In this document: in pieces, positions 25,564 to 34,157 of the stretch | Layout of the letters: the number at the start of each line of letters is the position of its first letter | Numbering within the stretch: the first letter of the stretch is position 1 | Source: Bacillota bacterium | Lineage (GTDB): Bacteria > Bacillota > UBA4882 > UBA8346 | Direction of reading: 5' to 3' | Assembly (NCBI GenBank): GCA_023392595.1 | Contig: JAEVYU010000046.1 | Coordinates: 149,044-213,043, forward strand | Length of the DNA: 64,000 nt | Made by a program: the position numbers and the translations under genes | Notes under the pieces: generated by a model | The model's database searches: none | The model's input: only the letters and a program-made list of their open reading frames with translations | Told to the model about the DNA's origin: nothing

Positions 25564-26714
25564 ACCCTTCAGCCGTAATCCCTTTATCTAGACCCGATAT
25601 CACGGAACTCGAAATGGAATATGTTCATGAAGCTCTTGGTTCTGATTATTTAAGCGGCGGACCTATGGGTAAAGAATTTGAAGCTCAATTAGCATCGATA
25701 GCCGGAACCAAATATGCAGTGGGAGTCAGTTCTGGAACGGCCGCCCTACATCTTATTTTATTGGCGCTTGACATTAAACCCGGGGATGAAGTGATTACCA
25801 CCCCCTACAGTTTTATTGCTTCTGCAAATTGTATTCTTTACGTGGGCGCTACTCCCGTTTTCTGTGATATTTCACCGGATGATTTTAATATCGATCCGGA
25901 TTTGATTGAAAGTAAAATATCTCCCCGTACCAAAGCTATTTTGGTCGTTCATGTCTTTGGTTTTCCAGCACAAATGAATAAAATTTGCGCCATTGCCCAA
26001 AAACATAACTTATCGGTTATCGAAGATTCCTGTGAGGCAATTGGAGCGCGGATTAACGGACAACCGGTAGGCGGAGGCGGCATTGCCGGAGCATTTGCGT
26101 TTTATCCGAATAAACAAATTACCACGGGCGAAGGAGGAGTTGTTGTAACCAACGATAAAACCGTCGCCATGATGGCCCGCTGCCTCGCCAATCAAGGCCG
26201 TGAAACCGGCGATCACTGGTTAAACCATAAACATCTCGGTTATAACTACCGACTTGATGAACTCTCTGCCGCATTGGGTGTTGCACAATTAAAACGGCTG
26301 CAGGAAATTTTAGCATCCAGGGCTAGAGTGGCACAGTGGTACGAAAATGAACTACAAAGTGAGATTTTCCTTTCGACACCCGGTTCCCGAATTATGAAGA
26401 ATAGTGTTATAAGTTGGTTTGTTTATGTAGTGAGATTTGGTGATTCCAGCATCCGGGAGATTGCTATGGGGTATTTAGCGGAAGCGGGCATTGAAACCCG
26501 GCCGTATTTTCCAGCTATTCATTTACAGCCGTTATACCAAAAAAAACTGGGCTATGCGTTAGGTTCTTTTCCAGTCACAGAATCTGTGGCTTCAACCACC
26601 TTAGCGTTGCCTTTTTATACCAAGATTTCCAAAGATCAAGTACACGAGGTCTGTAAACAGCTTAAAAACATCTTGCGGTTACCAGAAATTACATCCAAGT
26701 TTGATAACGGATAG
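25560..26714 (+). CDS. DegT/DnrJ/EryC1 aminotransferase (LegC/PseC-like)
   Basis: 384 residues from TTG 25560, placed by GGGAGGTG just upstream; an ATG at 25545 is in frame but lies before that site. Family motifs: SSGTAALHLILLAL, GDEVITTPYSFIASANCILYVGATPVF, VIEDSCEAIGA, AFYPNKQITTGEGGVVVTND with the PLP lysine, and YNYRLDELSAALGVAQLKRL. The enzyme transfers an amino group to C4 of the 4-keto-6-deoxy intermediate. Four-base overlap with the dehydratase gene implies coupling. It is a paralogue of the next gene. Confidence 0.87.
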   Translation: MNPSAVIPLSRPDITELEMEYVHEALGSDYLSGGPMGKEFEAQLASIAGTKYAVGVSSGTAALHLILLALDIKPGDEVITTPYSFIASANCILYVGATPVFCDISPDDFNIDPDLIESKISPRTKAILVVHVFGFPAQMNKICAIAQKHNLSVIEDSCEAIGARINGQPVGGGGIAGAFAFYPNKQITTGEGGVVVTNDKTVAMMARCLANQGRETGDHWLNHKHLGYNYRLDELSAALGVAQLKRLQEILASRARVAQWYENELQSEIFLSTPGSRIMKNSVISWFVYVVRFGDSSIREIAMGYLAEAGIETRPYFPAIHLQPLYQKKLGYALGSFPVTESVASTTLALPFYTKISKDQVHEVCKQLKNILRLPEITSKFDNG

Positions 26715-26753
26715 AAAAACTTTAATCATGGAAAGGGAAAGGAGTTACTCCTG

Positions 26754-27878
26754 ATGACAATCCCGGTTCTTAAGCCTTCCATTACCGATGAAGAAATACA
26801 GGCCGTTGCAGATACAATGCGTTCCGGATGGCTTGGTCTAGGCCCAAAAACGGCTGAATTTGAAGATAAATTTGCCCAATATGTGAAAGCCAAATTTTGT
26901 GTTGCCCTCAATTCTTGCACCGCTGCTTTACATCTGGTTATGGCTACCCTTAACCTGCAGCCCGGCGATGAGGTTATTGTCACCCCTATGACTTTCATTT
27001 CAACGGTTCATTCCATATCATATTGTGGAGCGACGCCCGTATTTGCCGATATCTTACCGGACACTCTCAATATTGATCCGGGCGATGTAGCAAAAAAAAT
27101 TGTCCCCAAAACCCGCGCAATCATTGGTGTTGATATAGCCGGTCATCCTTGTGATTTAGATGAATTGATGGCGATTGCATCTGAAAATGGCCTACTCTTT
27201 GTTGAAGATGCCGCACATTCTTGTGGAGCAACATATAAGGATAAACCGATAGGCAGTATCGCCCCATTTACCTGTTTTAGTTTTCATGCAGTAAAAAATC
27301 TCACTTGTGGAGAAGGAGGAGCCATAACCGGTCAAGATGAGTGGTATCAAAAGTGGTTTAACGAAATGCGCTGGTTGGGAATATCCAAAGATACCTGGAA
27401 GCGTTCTGAAACCGACAATGGATATCAATGGAAATATTGGGTCGAAGAGCTAGGTTTCAAGTACCATATGAGTGATATTGCGGCTGCTATCGGTGTGGTC
27501 CAATTGAAACGGCTCAGCCAATTAAATCAAATTCGGCAATATATTGTTAGCGAATATGATCGGGCATTCCATGATATTGATTGGTTGACCTTGCCCCAAG
27601 AACGTCCTTATGTGAAGTCGTCTTGGCATCTTTATCAAATTAAGTTGCCCGACGAAACTTCTCGGGATCGGATGATTCATCATTTATTAAATGAGGGAAT
27701 TACTCCCGGCGTGCATTATTTGCCGGCTCATTTACACCCATATTATCGCCAATTCAAATCGATTTGTCCGGTGGCTTCCGAAATTTGGAAACGCATTCTT
27801 TCTCTTCCAATCTTTCCTGATTTAAGCCATCACGAGCAAGAAAAAATCATTGACGCTGTTCTAAAATTTAAACCTTAA
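26754..27878 (+). CDS. Second DegT/DnrJ/EryC1 aminotransferase
   Basis: 374 residues. Motifs: NSCTAALHLVMATLNLQPGD, VTPMTFISTVHSISYCGATPVF, FVEDAAHSCGATYKDKPIGS, CFSFHAVKNLTCGEGGAITG with the PLP lysine, and KYHMSDIAAAIGVVQLKRL. The SFHAVKNL(T) and CGEGGA blocks differ from the first aminotransferase, so it may act at another carbon or on another sugar (for example 3-amino or perosamine-type). It follows 39 nt after that gene with its own ribosome site and is the last gene before a convergent pair. Confidence 0.87.
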   Translation: MTIPVLKPSITDEEIQAVADTMRSGWLGLGPKTAEFEDKFAQYVKAKFCVALNSCTAALHLVMATLNLQPGDEVIVTPMTFISTVHSISYCGATPVFADILPDTLNIDPGDVAKKIVPKTRAIIGVDIAGHPCDLDELMAIASENGLLFVEDAAHSCGATYKDKPIGSIAPFTCFSFHAVKNLTCGEGGAITGQDEWYQKWFNEMRWLGISKDTWKRSETDNGYQWKYWVEELGFKYHMSDIAAAIGVVQLKRLSQLNQIRQYIVSEYDRAFHDIDWLTLPQERPYVKSSWHLYQIKLPDETSRDRMIHHLLNEGITPGVHYLPAHLHPYYRQFKSICPVASEIWKRILSLPIFPDLSHHEQEKIIDAVLKFKP

Positions 27879-27948
27879 ACCTTCCAAAAGGATGGTTCCT
27901 TTGAGTTCATTAACACGGTATTGAGTATAAACTAACGCATGGTGATTC

Positions 27949-29097
27949 TTATGACCTGAGTGACTGAAATGTGAAACACTTGTTTAATAATTCATCATCG
28001 ATAGTTAGATTCGATAGTGTATCGGCTACCACTTTGCAAGCCCCAGGATGGTATGGATTATACAAATTCGGATCTAATTTTTTTTGGAAGCAATTTGACA
28101 ATGCCAGGCGAATCTCCGATTCTTCTCCGTCAATATCGATCACATTTCCCGCCCGTACTCTGCCCTGCTGGCGGCGACCGATATTAATTACGGGAAGCCT
28201 AAAATAGGGAGCTTCAATAATTCCGCTGCTGGAATTGCCGATCATTACAGACGCCTGCGCCAAAATTCCTAAATAGAGACGCCGGGGAACATGGGAAATC
28301 CGGTGGATATCCGGATTATTTCGATATTCATGGATTGCCTCCAGAATAAAATCATGACCGGCATCGGCATTGGGTGAAAATAACAAACATTGTAACTTAG
28401 CTTCCAAAAGGACTTTTAATACATTTCGTAGTTGGCGCGCCGACCTTTCCTGTTCTTCCAATACGGGATGGAAAATAACCAGCACAAACTTTTCACTTAA
28501 AGAAATATCTAGGTATTTCTCAATTTCAGATCGGCTCACATCAAAACCTTCTTCAGCATCATCCAAACCGGGGACTCCGATTCGGATAATCCGCCAAGCT
28601 TCTTCACCGGAGGCAAGTATGCACTCCGCTGCCTCATCGGTCACGGGAAAATGGATGTGAGCCAGTTTAGTGATGGCATGACGCAATGATCCATCGATGG
28701 ATCCTGATAGCTCCCCGCCATGAAGGTGAGCGGTTATAATGCGCATATGGGCCCCGGCAATCGCTCCTGCCAGCATTTCGCCCCGATCCCCTAACACCAG
28801 TAGAAAATCCGGTTCAATTTTTTCCAATGCCTGGGTTATTCCGAGCAATCCCAGGGCCAATGATTTAGCCATGGCTGCTTTGGTATCGCTTCTGATCAGC
28901 ATATCGACTTTGGCTCCAATTTGAAAGCCATCAGTCTCGATATCATGAATTGTCCGCCCAAATTCCCCTGCTAAATGCATCCCTGTGACAATTAATTGCA
29001 GGGATAGATTTTCACGGCAATTAATTTCCCTTAAAACCGGTCGGTAAATTCCATAATCCGCCCTGGTCCCGGTTATAACGGCTATTTTTCGAACCAT
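27949..29097 (-). CDS. neuC: Hydrolysing UDP-GlcNAc 2-epimerase (NeuC/LegG family)
   Basis: 382 residues. The opening VITGTRADYGIYRPVL is the signature of NeuC-type enzymes. Further landmarks are VLGDRGEMLAGAIAGAHM, HLHGGELSGSIDGSLRHAITKLAHIHFPVT, GVPGLDD, FHPVLEEQ and GNSSSGIIEAPYFRLPVINIGRRQQGR. These enzymes epimerise C2 and release UDP, giving the free hexosamine that NeuB condenses. It lies 69 nt after the NeuD gene on the minus strand and forms a two-gene unit with it. It completes the set needed for a legionaminate-type pathway. Confidence 0.9.
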   Translation of the reverse strand: MVRKIAVITGTRADYGIYRPVLREINCRENLSLQLIVTGMHLAGEFGRTIHDIETDGFQIGAKVDMLIRSDTKAAMAKSLALGLLGITQALEKIEPDFLLVLGDRGEMLAGAIAGAHMRIITAHLHGGELSGSIDGSLRHAITKLAHIHFPVTDEAAECILASGEEAWRIIRIGVPGLDDAEEGFDVSRSEIEKYLDISLSEKFVLVIFHPVLEEQERSARQLRNVLKVLLEAKLQCLLFSPNADAGHDFILEAIHEYRNNPDIHRISHVPRRLYLGILAQASVMIGNSSSGIIEAPYFRLPVINIGRRQQGRVRAGNVIDIDGEESEIRLALSNCFQKKLDPNLYNPYHPGACKVVADTLSNLTIDDELLNKCFTFQSLRS

Positions 29098-29166
29098 TTT
29101 TCCTCCTTTGTCGCCTTAAGTTTATTCAATAAGATGATGATAAAATTGAACAATCTTGTAATCATG

Positions 29167-29799
29167 TCACTTCTTGCGATGAATTTCCCGGGCCGGCGTA
29201 CCGACAGAAGTAATGTCATCGGACACATCCGATATCACTGTGCTCCCCGCCCCGATAATTACCCGATTGCCAATATGAATTCCCGGGATAACGTTGGCGC
29301 CGATTCCAATGAAAGTATAACAACCAATTTCGATTTCACCGGCCAAATTAACTCCCGGACCGATATGGACATGGTCAGCCAGCAGACAATCGTGATCAAT
29401 ATTGGCGCCGGTATTGACGATGCAATCGGCGCCGATAACCACTGCGGGACCGATAAAAGCATGACCGCAAATTACTGTTCCCGGGCCGATGACCGCACTG
29501 GAACTTATCGTGGCGCTTGGGTGAATTAAAACCGGAAGGGCTAATCCGGTTTTGATCAATTGTGAGAAGAAGCCTTTCCGGACTTGGTTGTCACCAATAG
29601 CAACCACTGCCTGTTCCAACCGGAAATTCCTCCAGGAATGGATCAAATCATTTTCCGAGCCAATGATCGGCAGTTCTGAATATTGGTTGGTTGAAAATTT
29701 CCGATCAAAAACGCCACCGATTTCAAACCCTTTAACGGCCGTTAATAAATCGAATACTACCTTACCGTGTCCCCCCGCCCCTAAAATTCCGATTCGCAT
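29167..29799 (-). CDS. neuD: NeuD/LegH-type hexapeptide sugar acetyltransferase
   Basis: 210 residues. An N-terminal Rossmann-like PglD domain begins MRIGILGAGGHGKVVFDLL. The C-terminal half is a left-handed beta-helix of hexapeptide repeats (ISSSAVIGPGTVICGHAFIG, then VVIGADCIVNTGANIDHDC). The His in NIDHDC is the catalytic base in PglD-type enzymes. Such proteins O-acetylate sialic acids or N-acetylate 4-amino sugars. Next to NeuC, amide formation on the 4-amino sugar is the most likely use. Confidence 0.88.
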   Translation of the reverse strand: MRIGILGAGGHGKVVFDLLTAVKGFEIGGVFDRKFSTNQYSELPIIGSENDLIHSWRNFRLEQAVVAIGDNQVRKGFFSQLIKTGLALPVLIHPSATISSSAVIGPGTVICGHAFIGPAVVIGADCIVNTGANIDHDCLLADHVHIGPGVNLAGEIEIGCYTFIGIGANVIPGIHIGNRVIIGAGSTVISDVSDDITSVGTPAREIHRKK

Positions 29800-29898
29800 G
29801 TATTCCCCTTCTTTAACGGCATGGAGTCTAAAATCATGATTCCGTTAATATTCTTTAACAGGATTCATCAATAATATTTATTCCGGAAGGAGGAAAAA

Positions 29899-30438
29899 AT
29901 GAAGTATCAGGAGGGAAATATCATCATCAGGGGATTAGAATTCGATGATATGAAGGATCGTTACCTGTGGTTAAATGATCCGGAAGTTACCCGTTACTTT
30001 ACAAATTTGAGTTCCATTCCCCTTTCCAAAATGGATTTGGAAAAATGGTATGAATCCATTGGGCAAAAAAAGTCCCAGGAGATTCATTTTTCAATTTATA
30101 CCAAGGAATCCAAGCACATTGGCGGCGCCCAAATAAAGTCCATTGATTGGAAAAACCGTAACGCAGAAATAGGAATATTCATTGGTGATAAAAACGAATG
30201 GGGTAAAGGTTATGGAACGGACGCAACACAATCATTGATTCGTTTTGGGTTTTCGGAACTAAATTTGCATCGGCTTTGGTTACGAGCAGATTCGGAGAAT
30301 TTGGCAGCTCTAAAATGTTATCAAAAAGCAGGCTTTTTGCAAGAAGGAATTTTTCGCGAAGAGGTTTTTCGGAATGGTTGTTTTCACGATACAATTGTTA
30401 TGAGCATCTTAAGTACTTGGACATCCCAGAAGGCTTGA
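29899..30438 (+). CDS. GNAT N-acetyltransferase (RimJ/RimL- or PseH-like)
   Basis: 179 residues. GNAT landmarks are GLEFDDMKDRYLWLNDPEVTRYF, AEIGIFIGDKNEWGKGYGTDATQSLIRFGFSEL (acetyl-CoA loop) and RADSENLAALKCYQKAGFLQEGIFREEVF. This outline, including the WLNDPEV start and the CYxKxGF element, is common for acetyltransferases in aminosugar clusters. It could N-acylate the second aminosugar. GGAAGGAGGAAAAA precedes the ATG. It is transcribed rightward, away from NeuD. Confidence 0.82.
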   Translation: MKYQEGNIIIRGLEFDDMKDRYLWLNDPEVTRYFTNLSSIPLSKMDLEKWYESIGQKKSQEIHFSIYTKESKHIGGAQIKSIDWKNRNAEIGIFIGDKNEWGKGYGTDATQSLIRFGFSELNLHRLWLRADSENLAALKCYQKAGFLQEGIFREEVFRNGCFHDTIVMSILSTWTSQKA

Positions 30439-30587
30439 TAGTCGGAGCGCCTTCATGATTGTATAAAATATGAACTGAACATAAGTTTTAAGCATAATTT
30501 CTCACCGGATTTGAATAGGATACTTCTATAATCACCTTTAGCAGGCGGAAATATATATTTATAAAATTCTTCAAGGGTGGGAGAAAA

Positions 30588-31043
30588 ATGATAGAAAACG
30601 TAACAAGCAAAAAACTGATGAAGCACCCTGATGACCGTGGGTTTTTTATGGAAGTACTAAGAAATGATGATCCCGTATTTAAAAAATTTGGCCAGTTTTC
30701 CCTCTCTCTTACCTTCCCCGGTGTTATCAAGGCATTTCATTATCATAAACTTCAGGATGATTTATGGTTTTTTCCGTTGGGTAATGCTCAAGTCGTTTTA
30801 TTTGATCTTCGACCGGAATCACCTACCCATAGGGAGACAAATGTTTTTTATCTCGGTGAACATAATCCAGTTCTATTGCAAATTCCTGCAGGAGTTGCCC
30901 ATGGTTACAGGGTTTTGGGAAATACTCCGGCAATGATTACTTATGTAACTACACAGTCGTATCAATCCAATAACCCTGATGAGTATCGAATTCCCTGGGA
31001 TGACTCGACAATTGGGTTTGACTGGATGACACACAATAGGTAA
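30588..31043 (+). CDS. rfbC: RmlC-like cupin, probable dTDP-4-dehydrorhamnose 3,5-epimerase
   Basis: 151 residues, shorter than canonical RmlC (about 180). It shows the RmlC order: DDRGFFMEVLRND, the catalytic-histidine strand VIKAFHYHKLQDDLWFFP, QVVLFDLRPESPTH, LQIPAGVAHGYRVLG and EYRIPWDD. A small SpsL-like epimerase is the closest comparison in spore-crust clusters. It is followed at 93 nt by the RmlD gene. Together with RmlA at 42343 this gives three of the four dTDP-rhamnose steps. Confidence 0.8.
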   Translation: MIENVTSKKLMKHPDDRGFFMEVLRNDDPVFKKFGQFSLSLTFPGVIKAFHYHKLQDDLWFFPLGNAQVVLFDLRPESPTHRETNVFYLGEHNPVLLQIPAGVAHGYRVLGNTPAMITYVTTQSYQSNNPDEYRIPWDDSTIGFDWMTHNR

Positions 31044-31136
31044 TCGATTCGAAACAACATTGGAGGGTTAACGATTTGCCTCCTATCTGGAACATCATCC
31101 TTGGAAGAAAGATGTCAAATCCGGGAGGGACCAAAA

Positions 31137-31982
31137 ATGAACATTTTAATTACGGGAGCGAATGGTCAGTTAGGTAATGCGCTAAGAGAAATTTTAAAAA
31201 ATGAAAAATTAAGCTTAGCAGATTTGCCTGAAATCGATTTGACCATTGCACAGGATACCTTGGACTATATCTTAACGGTTAAGCCGGAGTTGGTCATTCA
31301 TTGCGCAGCAAAAACTAATGTAGATGAGTGTGAAATAAATCCGATTTCCGCTTATTTGGGAAATGTATTAGCCACTAAGAATGTAGTAAATGCTTGTCAA
31401 ATTGCCAATTCAATATTGGTTTATATTTCCACTGATTACGTTTTTGATGGCTGTGAAAATCGGCCCTATCATGAATATGATCTATGCAAACCTATTAACG
31501 TATATGGAAAAACCAAATGGCAGGGCGAAGAGATTGTAAAAATGCATTTAGACAAATTTTTTATTATCAGAACAGCCTGGCTTTTTGGTGACATCGGCCA
31601 TAATTTCGTTAAAACCATCGTAAAGTTTGCCAATGAAAGTAGGTCTTTAACCATTGTAAATGATCAATTTGGTTCCCCCACTTATGCCTTTGATTTGGCA
31701 GTGGTCATTGCAAAATTAATTCAAACCAAAGCTTATGGCATTTATCATATTACCAATACGGGGAATTGCTCTTGGTTTGAGTTTGCCGGACAAATTTTAA
31801 AATATGCGGGCCAAAAAAATGTTTCCTTAGAACCCATTACTTCAGAAGAATTAAATCGCCCCGCTCCCCGTCCCCGGTATAGCATTTTGGATCAAGGGGC
31901 TCTTAATTTGATGGGGATTACCATGCCATCCTATCAAGATGCTTTACAACGCTATTTCATAAAAAATTACCCGCTGTCATAA
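31137..31982 (+). CDS. rfbD: dTDP-4-dehydrorhamnose reductase
   Basis: 281 residues from ATG 31137 (GGGAGGG eight bases upstream); a TTG at 31101 is in frame but has no site. The protein opens NILITGANGQLGNALREIL, with VIHCAAKTNVDECEINP, YISTDYVFDG, the catalytic YGKTKWQGE and IIRTAWLFGDIGHNFVKT, then a substrate domain ending NRPAPRPRYSIL. It reduces the 4-keto group to dTDP-L-rhamnose with NAD(P)H. The GT2 gene follows after 31 nt. Confidence 0.92.
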   Translation: MNILITGANGQLGNALREILKNEKLSLADLPEIDLTIAQDTLDYILTVKPELVIHCAAKTNVDECEINPISAYLGNVLATKNVVNACQIANSILVYISTDYVFDGCENRPYHEYDLCKPINVYGKTKWQGEEIVKMHLDKFFIIRTAWLFGDIGHNFVKTIVKFANESRSLTIVNDQFGSPTYAFDLAVVIAKLIQTKAYGIYHITNTGNCSWFEFAGQILKYAGQKNVSLEPITSEELNRPAPRPRYSILDQGALNLMGITMPSYQDALQRYFIKNYPLS

Positions 31983-32013
31983 TTAAAAAACGAATATAAG
32001 GTTAGGAATTTTA

Positions 32014-32772
32014 ATGGTTAGTTACCAAGTTGATATTATCATCATCAATCATAACACGAAAGATTATCTATCGGATTGCCTTCAAAGTATAAAAAAATTT
32101 TCCGGCAATACGGATGATTACCGGGTCTGGGTCGTGGACAACGCCAGCAGCGACGGAAGTGTCGAGTTGATTAAAAACCGTGGTGATTTTGTTAACGGAA
32201 TTTACAACCAAAAAAATCGAGGTTATGGACCGGCTTGTAATCAAGGAATCTCATCCGGAACGGGAAATTATATTTTTCTTTTAAATAGCGATACGATAGT
32301 TACAGACAAATGGTTGCCACCTCTGATCAACGGGTTATCTTCTTCCGGGGTTGCGGTCGTTGGTCCAAGATTAGTAAATCCCTCGGGTTTATTAGTCGGA
32401 GTCGGAGTCGTTGGAACCAATGCCCACCCAGTGTTTCGAGGCTGGAATGAACCCAATGAACCTGACCGTTACAATAAACAGCTCGAAGTATTAAGCGTCG
32501 GCGGCGCCTGTATGGGAATAAAACGTGAACTGATTCCCCAATTAGGCTTTTTCGATGAACATTATTTCCATTACTTCGAAGAAACGGATTATTGTTATAA
32601 CGCCAGGTATCGTGGATATAAAATAATCTACTGCCCAGCAAGTACGGTTATTCACCAGGTATCCGGAAGCCTTCAGGACAAGCAAAGACTACGTAAATAC
32701 TTTCGAGAAGGCGAAAAATATTTCCAAAAAAAATGGCGGTTGTTTTTAAAGGATCCCACGGAATATAGTTAA
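32014..32772 (+). CDS. GT2 glycosyltransferase, rhamnosyltransferase-like
   Basis: 252 residues. GT-A features are VDIIIINHNTKDYLSDCLQS, VWVVDNASSDGSVELI, NRGYGPACNQGISSGTGNYI, FLLNSDTIV (metal-binding region), GGACMGIKRELIPQLGFFDEHYF and YFEETDYCYNARYRGYKI. This organisation is typical of WbbL-type rhamnosyltransferases, and the gene directly follows RmlC and RmlD. It ends 147 nt before the beta-sandwich gene, a possible acceptor or partner. Confidence 0.87.
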   Translation: MVSYQVDIIIINHNTKDYLSDCLQSIKKFSGNTDDYRVWVVDNASSDGSVELIKNRGDFVNGIYNQKNRGYGPACNQGISSGTGNYIFLLNSDTIVTDKWLPPLINGLSSSGVAVVGPRLVNPSGLLVGVGVVGTNAHPVFRGWNEPNEPDRYNKQLEVLSVGGACMGIKRELIPQLGFFDEHYFHYFEETDYCYNARYRGYKIIYCPASTVIHQVSGSLQDKQRLRKYFREGEKYFQKKWRLFLKDPTEYS

Positions 32773-32863
32773 TCTTCTTTAATTCGCAATCGAATAGACT
32801 TTTGGTATTTATGGATTTGTTATTATTCCAATATAGTTTTGGCACATTTTTCAATAATTGATA

Positions 32864-32890
32864 ACCCATTACGAAAAATTGCATATTATA
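32864..32890 (+). promoter_or_regulatory. Sigma-K-like promoter of the first beta-sandwich gene
   Basis: AC at 32864-32865, a 16-nt spacer, CATATTATA at 32882-32890; GGAGGGG and ATG 32919 follow. Confidence 0.6.
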
Positions 32891-32918
32891 TATCATCCTA
32901 AAAAAGGAGGGGATATAA

Positions 32919-33509
32919 ATGTCGCAACCACTTGCCATATACGCGAGTATCCCGCCTGCAACAGCTCCAATTCCAAGTCCATTATGGGTAGGGACACAAC
33001 CGGTAGTTGTTACCAATCCCTTTACATTTTGGCCTAGTCTGGATTGGACTGGCGATAATATCACACCAACAAGCGGTTATGGTGAAATACCTCAATACTT
33101 GTTTTCCGTACCGCAAGCAGATCCAGCCGTAGATACGGTAGCTACTTTTACCCGCCGTTTAACCGTGGGAGCCATTGGTTCAATATTTTCCGTTACAACA
33201 ATACCACCTGGGCTCTATAATTTATCCTTATCTCATGCAGCAGATAATCAATACTCGGTTTCCGTAACTGCTACATTATTGGGAATACCTATAGCCTTAA
33301 CACCGGTTGGGTTTAATACAAATACGCCCAGTCCTTTACAATGGCGGAATGTTAAAACATATGAATATCTCGCAATATCTTTAGTAACTGGTGATACCAT
33401 CGATATAACTTCCACAGTGGTAAACTTGGCAGCGCCAGGCTTCACCCCAGATCAGAACCCGGCAATGTTCACCTGGATTACGCAATTTTTGATTCCGGTA
33501 CTTGGGTAA
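32919..33509 (+). CDS. MSQPLAIYAS-family protein, predicted beta-sandwich (copy 1)
   Basis: 196 residues, not a family I can name. It shares with the gene at 36601 the exact start MSQPLAIYASIP, the blocks NITP..GYGE(I/V)PQYL, FTRRLT, LPWRNVKT/LQWRNVKTYEY and a closing TW(I/V).Q. The SHAADNQYSVSVTATLLG to WRNVKTYEY region followed by GDTIDITSTVVNL resembles the galactose-binding jelly-roll pattern (AADDxxxVxLNG ... W..V..Y ... GDxLxIxxxN). No signal peptide or Cys. It has its own sigma-K-like promoter and terminator inside a glycosyltransferase cluster. I infer a mother-cell-made spore-surface protein, possibly glycan-binding or glycosylated. Confidence 0.75.
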   Translation: MSQPLAIYASIPPATAPIPSPLWVGTQPVVVTNPFTFWPSLDWTGDNITPTSGYGEIPQYLFSVPQADPAVDTVATFTRRLTVGAIGSIFSVTTIPPGLYNLSLSHAADNQYSVSVTATLLGIPIALTPVGFNTNTPSPLQWRNVKTYEYLAISLVTGDTIDITSTVVNLAAPGFTPDQNPAMFTWITQFLIPVLG

Positions 33510-33542
33510 TCACCAGTCACTTTGGATTTTCTAAAAGAACAA

Positions 33543-33577
33543 AAAGAACCTCTTAGTATGAAGAGGTTCTTTTTTGT
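33543..33577 (+). terminator. Rho-independent terminator after the first beta-sandwich gene
   Basis: A perfect 12-bp stem AAAGAACCTCTT (33543-33554) with AAGAGGTTCTTT (33561-33572), followed by a T run. Confidence 0.85.
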
Positions 33578-33679
33578 TCCTTTGAAAACCATCGGCTAGC
33601 CTATGAGTTGAAAAAAGGAATCCCCCCTTCCTAAAATAAAGGTTCGCCAACCGCATAAAAAGCAAAGGAGGATATCCAA

Positions 33680-34003
33680 ATGTCGGGAAACTATGTGATT
33701 ACAAATGCGTGTAAAGATCATATTCATATGTTGGTGAGTATACCACCGAAATTAAGTGTAGCACAATTTATGGGATATTTAAAAGGTAAAAGTTCGTGGC
33801 ATGCAAACTTAAAATACAAATATGGGAACCGGCAATTTTGGTGTCGAGGATATTACGTGGATACAGTGGGACGCAACAAAGAAGCGATCGAGAAATATTT
33901 AAGGAATCCATTACAAGAAGACATAACTTCAGATCAACTAAGTCTGAAAGAACGATTTGACCCGTTTACGGGTGAGCCAGTAAAAGCAAGCAAGAAAAAA
34001 TAA
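33680..34003 (+). pseudogene. tnpA: Internally deleted IS200-family Y1 (TnpA) transposase
   Basis: 107 residues against about 140-150 for intact relatives. It keeps the HUH histidines (DHIHMLVSIPP), MGYLKGKSS, and the catalytic-tyrosine segment FWCRGYYVDTVG, and the normal C-terminus ending FTGEP. The N-terminal strand region normally before NACKDHIH is replaced by a few codons after the ATG. A further short deletion joins KGKSS to HANLKYKYGN, where intact proteins have an extra LMIFDR-like stretch. The ribosome site GGAGG is retained. Two in-frame deletions make activity unlikely. Confidence 0.75.
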
Positions 34004-34102
34004 GCCCCTTTGAGGGGAAGCTTTGTAAAAGAAACGCGGTTGGCGGGCTTTATTTCAAAAAATCTTAAGACTTCGCTAGTAACGTGCCCTAGGGCGGTGC
34101 AA

Positions 34103-34123
34103 GCCACCCGTTTGACGGGTGGC
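34103..34123. repeat. Hairpin at the right end of the IS200-like element
   Basis: An 8-bp perfect stem GCCACCCG (34103-34110) with CGGGTGGC (34116-34123) and a five-base loop. In the IS200/IS605 family the transposase recognises such subterminal hairpins. Confidence 0.6.
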
Positions 34124-34157
34124 CTTGACTAAGGGAATAAACCCTACAATGGGCCTA

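Larger units (their letters stand above)
33645..34130 (+). mobile_element. Decayed IS200/IS605-type element
   Basis: An internally deleted Y1 transposase gene (33680-34003) is flanked by inverted GCCAACCGC (near 33652) and GCGGTTGGC (near 34037). To its right is a GC-rich hairpin GCCACCCG/CGGGTGGC at 34103-34123 of the kind found at IS200/IS605 ends. Exact ends are uncertain and no matching left-end hairpin was identified. Confidence 0.6.
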
